From NCBI GenBank assembly GCA_002403785.1, contig DHIM01000111.1, positions 6,688 to 15,501 on the forward strand: DNA of 8,814 bases. Direction: 5' to 3'. Below the pieces are notes generated by a model. The model worked only from the letters and a program-made list of their open reading frames with translations. It did no database searches and was not told the DNA's origin. Position 1 is the first letter of the stretch. The number at the start of each line of letters is the position of its first letter. Source of the stretch: Clostridium sp. UBA4746 (GTDB lineage: Bacteria > Bacillota > Clostridia > Clostridiales > Clostridiaceae). This document shows positions 4,758 to 8,814 of the stretch, one piece after another. The translations under genes and the position numbers were made by a program.

Positions 4758-6959
4758 GTGTATCAGTATGCTGGAGTTGTGGTGAATAACGATTCGGTTC
4801 AAGTGGATAAGGTTTTCACATATAAAATACCTATTAGTTTAATGGGCAGCGTTCTTTTAGGTTTTAGAGTTAAAGTGCCGTTTGGTAGAGGAAACAAGAC
4901 GATTGATGCTTTTGTATTAGAATTGTATCAGCAGTGTGATAATGTGAATAATATTAAGGAAATAACAAGCATTTGTGATGAAATGCCACTCCTTAAAATT
5001 ACTGATATTGAACTTATAAAAATCATGAAAAAAAAGTATCTTTGTACGTACCTAGAGTGCATAAAAGTTATTATCCCAAGGGGAATAACAAAAGGAATTA
5101 AGAAGAAGACGGCTCAAGTATTGACTACGTGCAAGGAATTAGAAGGCAAGTTTTTAAATGAACCTTATAAAGACATTTATGAGCTTATACAACTGAATAA
5201 TATGAAATACAACAAAAATGAATTTAGTAAAATTTTTAATAAATCACTGTCATCAACTAATACAATGATTAAATATGGATTTTTGGTGACAAAAGAGATT
5301 ATAATTAATAGGTATAGTGATAAAAACTATTCTAGGTATGAAGAAAAAATACTAAATGATAATCAACAGCAATCAGTGGACTTTATAATAAATTCTAAGT
5401 CAAAAAAATTTCTAATTCATGGAGTTACAGGTAGTGGAAAGACTGAAATATATATGAACTTGGTTAGTTATATGTTAAAGAATAATAAACAATCTATAAT
5501 CTTGATACCGGAAATATCTTTAACCCCTCAAATGGTTGAAAGATTCAAAGGACGATTCGGACGTGATATAGCAGTTTTTCATAGTAGACTATCAGATGGT
5601 GAACGATATGACGAATGGATGAGAGTGAAACTTGGAAATGTTAAAATTGCCATTGGGGCAAGATCAGCTATATTTTTACCTTTTGAAAATTTGGGATTAA
5701 TTGTAATCGACGAGGAACATGAAGCAAGTTATAAGTCTGATAGTGATCCAAAATTTGATGCTCGTGAAATAGCCTATATGAAATGTGAACTAGAAAATTG
5801 CAAATTGATATTGGGGTCAGCGACGCCCTCTATTGAAAGTTATTATAAAACTACTATAAATGAGTTAGAATTAATAACTATTAATGAACGGGCTGATGGT
5901 GCAGCTATGCCAAAGGTAGAAATCGTTGATATGCGAGAAGAACTTATGAATAATAACCGTTCAATATTTAGTAAATCATTATACGACGGTATAACTGAAT
6001 CTTTAAGAAAAAACGAGCAAGTAATTTTATTTTTAAATAGAAGAGGTTTTTCAACTTTTGTATCTTGCAGAAAATGTGGTTATGTTTTTAAATGCAAAAA
6101 ATGTGATATTTCATTAACATACCATAATACATCTGAATACTTAACTTGTCATTATTGTGGTGAGAAAGAAAGAATAAGTAAAGTATGTCCTAGTTGTGGC
6201 AGTAGTTATGTGAAATATTTTGGAGTTGGAACAGAAAAAATTGAGCAAGAAATTAATAAAATTTTTCCAAGTGCAAAAACTCTAAGAATGGATTTTGACA
6301 CAACTCGGAAAAAAAATTCTTATGAATATATATATAATACTTTTAAAAACAAACAGGCAGACATTTTAATTGGAACTCAAATGGTTGCTAAAGGATTAGA
6401 TTTTAAGAATGTTACTTTAGTAGGTGTAATAGCCGCGGATCTATCGCTTAATTTACCCGATTTTAGGGCTTTTGAGCGGACATTTCAATTACTTACCCAA
6501 GTCTCAGGACGTGCAGGTAGAGGTACTAAGGAAGGTAATGTTGTCATTCAAACTTATAGTGCAGATAATTTAACAATACAATATGCAGCGAATAATGATT
6601 ATGATAGCTTTTATAAAAATGAAATTATGATGAGGGAAGCTATGGATTATCCACCGTTTACAAGTATTCTAGTCATAACTATGAGTTCTGAAGATGAAAA
6701 TCTGTTAATAAAAAGTATACAAAGTATTGGTGAAAATTTAAAATATAAAATTAAGAATAATGATAAAATTACATTACTCGGACCATGTCCTTGTGGAATA
6801 TCTAAGATTAAGAATTTTTATAGATGGCAAATTATTATTAAAGGAAATATTGAAGAAATAATTGCAGGCGAAATTAAGAATTTTGTTTATGAATCGGTTA
6901 AAAATGTTTATAATAGTATACGGGTTAGTATAGATATTAATCCGAGCAGCATGATTTAA
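4758..6959 (+). CDS. priA: Primosomal protein N', replication restart helicase PriA
   Basis: This 733-residue superfamily 2 DNA helicase recognises stalled forks and D-loops and reloads the replisome. The N-terminal 3'-DNA-binding domain begins MYQYAGVVVNN. The helicase core has Walker A GVTGSGKTE (222-230, K228), Walker B DEEH (318-321), GSATPS (353-358), FLNRRGF (425-431) and the C-terminal helicase motifs ILIGTQMVAKGLDF and QVSGRAGRG. Two zinc clusters are complete, with Cys437, 440, 446, 449, 464, 467, 477 and 480. The C-terminal region carries DYPPF (630-634) and SKIKNFYRWQI (682-692). The GTG start has AAGGG 7 nt upstream and gives the usual family N-terminus. It follows the coaBC hairpin. 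Cys677 and Cys679 stand where relatives commonly have GPAPA-like residues. Confidence 0.97.
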   Translation: MYQYAGVVVNNDSVQVDKVFTYKIPISLMGSVLLGFRVKVPFGRGNKTIDAFVLELYQQCDNVNNIKEITSICDEMPLLKITDIELIKIMKKKYLCTYLECIKVIIPRGITKGIKKKTAQVLTTCKELEGKFLNEPYKDIYELIQLNNMKYNKNEFSKIFNKSLSSTNTMIKYGFLVTKEIIINRYSDKNYSRYEEKILNDNQQQSVDFIINSKSKKFLIHGVTGSGKTEIYMNLVSYMLKNNKQSIILIPEISLTPQMVERFKGRFGRDIAVFHSRLSDGERYDEWMRVKLGNVKIAIGARSAIFLPFENLGLIVIDEEHEASYKSDSDPKFDAREIAYMKCELENCKLILGSATPSIESYYKTTINELELITINERADGAAMPKVEIVDMREELMNNNRSIFSKSLYDGITESLRKNEQVILFLNRRGFSTFVSCRKCGYVFKCKKCDISLTYHNTSEYLTCHYCGEKERISKVCPSCGSSYVKYFGVGTEKIEQEINKIFPSAKTLRMDFDTTRKKNSYEYIYNTFKNKQADILIGTQMVAKGLDFKNVTLVGVIAADLSLNLPDFRAFERTFQLLTQVSGRAGRGTKEGNVVIQTYSADNLTIQYAANNDYDSFYKNEIMMREAMDYPPFTSILVITMSSEDENLLIKSIQSIGENLKYKIKNNDKITLLGPCPCGISKIKNFYRWQIIIKGNIEEIIAGEIKNFVYESVKNVYNSIRVSIDINPSSMI

Positions 6960-7006
6960 CAATTTTGAAAATGATGATTTAACAGCATTGAAAATGATGA
7001 TTTAAC
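6951..7006 (+). repeat. 23-bp tandem repeat at the priA-def junction
   Basis: Two adjacent 23-nt units (6961-6983 and 6984-7006) share a 19-nt identical core, TTGAAAATGATGATTTAAC. They are preceded by a partial copy, ATGATTTAAC (6951-6960), that contains the last two sense codons and the stop of priA. The array looks like a duplication of the priA 3' end. Because 23 is not a multiple of three, the TAA of the partial copy and the two units (6957, 6980, 7003) falls in three different frames. The array ends 17 nt before the def start. Confidence 0.85.
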
Positions 7007-7023
7007 GACAAGGGGGTTATGGT

Positions 7024-7476
7024 ATGGCTATAAGAACAATTAGGATTTATGGCGATGACCTATTAAGAAAAAAAAGTAGAGTGGTAGATGAAATTAACGC
7101 AAGAATTTTATTATTAATTAAAGATATGAAAGAAACAATGTATAATTCTAAGGGGATAGGACTTGCTGCACCACAGGTTGGGATTTTAAAAAGAATAGTA
7201 GTTATTGATATTGGAGATGGACTAATAGCATTGATTAATCCAGAGATTGTAGAAATGCAAGGTTCGCAATTTGCGAGTGAAGGTTGCTTAAGCATACCAG
7301 GAATTCAAAAGTCAGTAGAGAGGCCTGATAAAGTGAAAGTTAAGGCAATAAGTGAAAGTGGAGAAGAAATAGTAATTGAGGGAGAAGGCCTTCTTGCAAG
7401 GGCACTTTGTCATGAAATTGATCATTTAGACGGCGTATTGTTTATTGACAAAGCAATAGAAGGTGAGGAAAAGTAA
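7024..7476 (+). CDS. def: Peptide deformylase
   Basis: This 150-residue metalloenzyme removes the formyl group from the N-terminal methionine of new proteins at the ribosome exit. All three family motifs are present: GIGLAAPQVG (44-53), EGCLS (86-90) with metal ligand Cys88, and CHEIDH (129-134) with His130, catalytic Glu131 and His134. Length is normal for a short bacterial deformylase. AGGGGG (7011-7016) lies 7 nt before ATG 7024. An out-of-frame ATG at 7019 is too close to the binding site. The stop is one nucleotide from the fmt ATG, pairing the enzyme that removes formyl groups with the one that adds them. Confidence 0.97.
   Translation: MAIRTIRIYGDDLLRKKSRVVDEINARILLLIKDMKETMYNSKGIGLAAPQVGILKRIVVIDIGDGLIALINPEIVEMQGSQFASEGCLSIPGIQKSVERPDKVKVKAISESGEEIVIEGEGLLARALCHEIDHLDGVLFIDKAIEGEEK
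7465..7468 (+). promoter_or_regulatory. Ribosome binding site supporting the fmt start
   Basis: GAGG inside the last def codons lies 9 nt before ATG 7478. An upstream in-frame GTG at 7463 would add five residues not seen in the family (MNIIFMGTPEF is the expected N-terminus) and would use up this binding site, so ATG 7478 is chosen. Confidence 0.6.
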
Positions 7477-7477
7477 T

Positions 7478-8407
7478 ATGAATATAATTTTTATGGGTAC
7501 ACCAGAATTTTCAGTTCCTTCACTTTTAAAACTTATAAATGAATTCAAAGTTTCTGCTGTTTTTACTCAGCCTGATAGACCAAAAGGAAGAGGTAAAAAT
7601 TTAGCTATGTCGCCAGTTAAACAGTTAGCAGTGACCTATGATATATCGGTATATCAGCCTTTAAGACTTAAGAACAATGAGGAAATGATCGAAATAATTA
7701 AAAATTTAAAACCTGATTTTATTGTAGTAGTAGCGTTTGGTCAAATCCTTCCAAAGGAAGTGCTAGATATCCCTAAATATGCATGTGTAAATTTACATGC
7801 ATCACTATTACCAAAATATAGAGGGGCCGCTCCTATAAATTGGTGTATAATTGATGGTGAAAGTAAGAGTGGTAATACAACAATGTTCATGGATGTTGGT
7901 CTTGACACAGGGGATATACTTTTAACAGAAGAAGTGGAGCTTACCAGTAGTATTACAGCAGGGGAATTAACTGATATTCTTATGAATAACGGTGCACAAC
8001 TTTTAGTTAAAACAATAAATGGGATAGTTAATAATGAAATTAAGCCAATAAAACAAGATAATAACTTTAGTTCATATGCGTCTAAGCTAGGAAAAGAAAT
8101 GGCTAAGATAAATTGGGAACAAAGCAATATTAATATTCATAATTTTATAAGAGGTTTAAATCCATCACCAATTGCATATACTCACTATGAGAATACAGTA
8201 ATGAAAATATACAAGTCAAGAGTAATAAATGAGCAATCAAATAAACAGATTGGAAGTATAATAGAAGTTTCAAAAGAGGGACTCAAGGTATCGACTGGTA
8301 GTGGCGTTTTGCTTATTGAAGAAATACAATTTCCAGGTAAAAAACCTTTGAAAGTAAAGGATTATATAAGAGGAAATAAGATAAACGAAGATGCCATTCT
8401 TATATAA
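7478..8407 (+). CDS. fmt: Methionyl-tRNA formyltransferase
   Basis: This 309-residue enzyme transfers the formyl group of 10-formyltetrahydrofolate to methionyl-initiator tRNA, preparing it for translation initiation. The N-terminal Rossmann domain starts MNIIFMGTPEFSVPS. The folate-binding and catalytic part includes VVAFGQILP (84-92), Asn105 and His107 in CVNLHASLLP, the loop SLLPKYRGAAPI (109-120), and Asp143 in MDVGLDTGDIL. Asn105, His107 and Asp143 match the catalytic triad of the Escherichia coli enzyme with an offset of one. The C-terminal OB-like domain, which contacts the tRNA, contains FIRGLNPSPIAYT and the ending FPGKKPLKVKDYIRGN. Length is typical. It begins one nucleotide after def, a very common pairing. 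rsmB follows after 30 nt without a visible terminator, so it is probably co-transcribed. Confidence 0.97.
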   Translation: MNIIFMGTPEFSVPSLLKLINEFKVSAVFTQPDRPKGRGKNLAMSPVKQLAVTYDISVYQPLRLKNNEEMIEIIKNLKPDFIVVVAFGQILPKEVLDIPKYACVNLHASLLPKYRGAAPINWCIIDGESKSGNTTMFMDVGLDTGDILLTEEVELTSSITAGELTDILMNNGAQLLVKTINGIVNNEIKPIKQDNNFSSYASKLGKEMAKINWEQSNINIHNFIRGLNPSPIAYTHYENTVMKIYKSRVINEQSNKQIGSIIEVSKEGLKVSTGSGVLLIEEIQFPGKKPLKVKDYIRGNKINEDAILI

Positions 8408-8437
8408 ACAAATCAAATAGAAAATTGAGGTAATAGC

Positions 8438-8814
8438 ATGAATAATAGTAGACTCGTAGCAATTATAGTTATAGAAAAAGTGTTGAATGAAAATGCTTAT
8501 TCAAATATTGTTTTAGGACTTGAACTTAACAAATCGGAATTAAGCGATAAAGATAAATCACTAGTAACAGAAATAGTTTATGGTACGCTAAAATATAAAT
8601 ATACTATAGATAAAATATTGTGTAATTATATTAAAAAAGGTATAGATAAATTAGACAGTTTTGTTTTAAATATACTAAGAATATCAGTTTATCAAATTAG
8701 ATTTTTAGATAAAGTCCCGAGCTTTGCAGTAGTTAATGAGGCTGTAAACTTAACTAAAAAGAAGAGCAATATAGGAGCATCAAAACTTGTTAATGGAGTA
8801 CTTAGAAGTTATCT
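8438..8814 (+). CDS. rsmB: 16S rRNA (cytosine-967-C5)-methyltransferase RsmB, N-terminal part, 3' end outside window
   Basis: An open frame from ATG 8438 runs to the right edge (125 codons, then two bases) without a stop. GAGG at 8427-8430, 7 nt upstream, supports the start. The visible part is the NusB-like RNA-binding domain that precedes the methyltransferase domain in RsmB (Sun). It has AYSNIVLGLEL (20-30), the family block SLVTEIVYGTLKYK (41-54), FVLNILRISVYQIRFLDK (75-92), SFAVVNEAVNLTKK (95-108) and ASKLVNGVLR (114-123). The full protein is usually around 440 residues, so only the first quarter or so is present and the catalytic cysteines lie outside. NusB itself shares this fold, but the VYQIRFLDKVPSFAVVNEAV pattern and the position after fmt favour RsmB. 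Confidence 0.9.
   Translation, partial: MNNSRLVAIIVIEKVLNENAYSNIVLGLELNKSELSDKDKSLVTEIVYGTLKYKYTIDKILCNYIKKGIDKLDSFVLNILRISVYQIRFLDKVPSFAVVNEAVNLTKKKSNIGASKLVNGVLRSY

Noticed and set aside
7001..7010. TTTAACGACA also present at 1229-1238
   Set aside because: A single shared 10-mer in AT-rich DNA is near chance level, and at 7001 it spans the end of the tandem repeat and the start of the def binding region.

Overview
This window looks like chromosomal DNA from a low-GC Firmicute, most likely a member of the Clostridia. The bases are strongly AT-rich by eye, codon choice is AT-rich throughout, and the ribosome binding sites are AGGAGG-like. The gene order yicC/yloC - remA - gmk - rpoZ - coaBC - priA - def - fmt - rsmB is the classic Firmicute order known from Bacillus subtilis. 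The species cannot be named from this sequence alone. All recognised genes are on the + strand, and none shows a frameshift or internal stop.

Layout. Positions 1-1145 hold the 3' portion of an LL-diaminopimelate aminotransferase-type gene (dapL). Its frame is open through the left window edge. Positions 1146-1528 are the only sizeable gene-free stretch. It contains a nested, inverted-repeat-rich element (1230-1381) with a perfect 15-bp G6/C6 hairpin inside it (1270-1302), and a plausible sigma-A promoter (1459-1488) in front of yicC. From 1529 there is a tightly packed gene train: yicC (endoribonuclease family), remA (small DNA-binding regulator), gmk (guanylate kinase), rpoZ (RNA polymerase omega) and coaBC (CoA synthesis). 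These are linked by short gaps or by 4- and 8-bp overlaps. A long perfect hairpin with a T-tract (4687-4728) straddles the coaBC stop codon and probably ends or attenuates this first block. priA (replication restart helicase), def and fmt (N-formylmethionine cycle) follow. A 23-bp tandem repeat sits between priA and def. rsmB (16S rRNA m5C methyltransferase) starts at 8438 and runs off the right edge.

How the genes fit together. This is a growth-linked housekeeping cluster covering nucleotide supply (gmk), transcription (rpoZ), RNA turnover (yicC), CoA supply (coaBC), replication restart (priA), and initiator-tRNA formylation with deformylation of new proteins (fmt, def), followed by ribosome modification (rsmB). 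I see no defence system, mobile-element gene, CRISPR array, rRNA or tRNA. The coding part is ordinary. The parts worth a second look are non-coding: the 1230-1381 structured element, the stop-in-loop hairpin of coaBC and the priA-def tandem repeat.

Start corrections. The aminotransferase does not start at TTG 93 but lies open to the left edge. yicC starts at ATG 1529 rather than TTG 1511. remA starts more plausibly at ATG 2422 than ATG 2419. fmt starts at ATG 7478.
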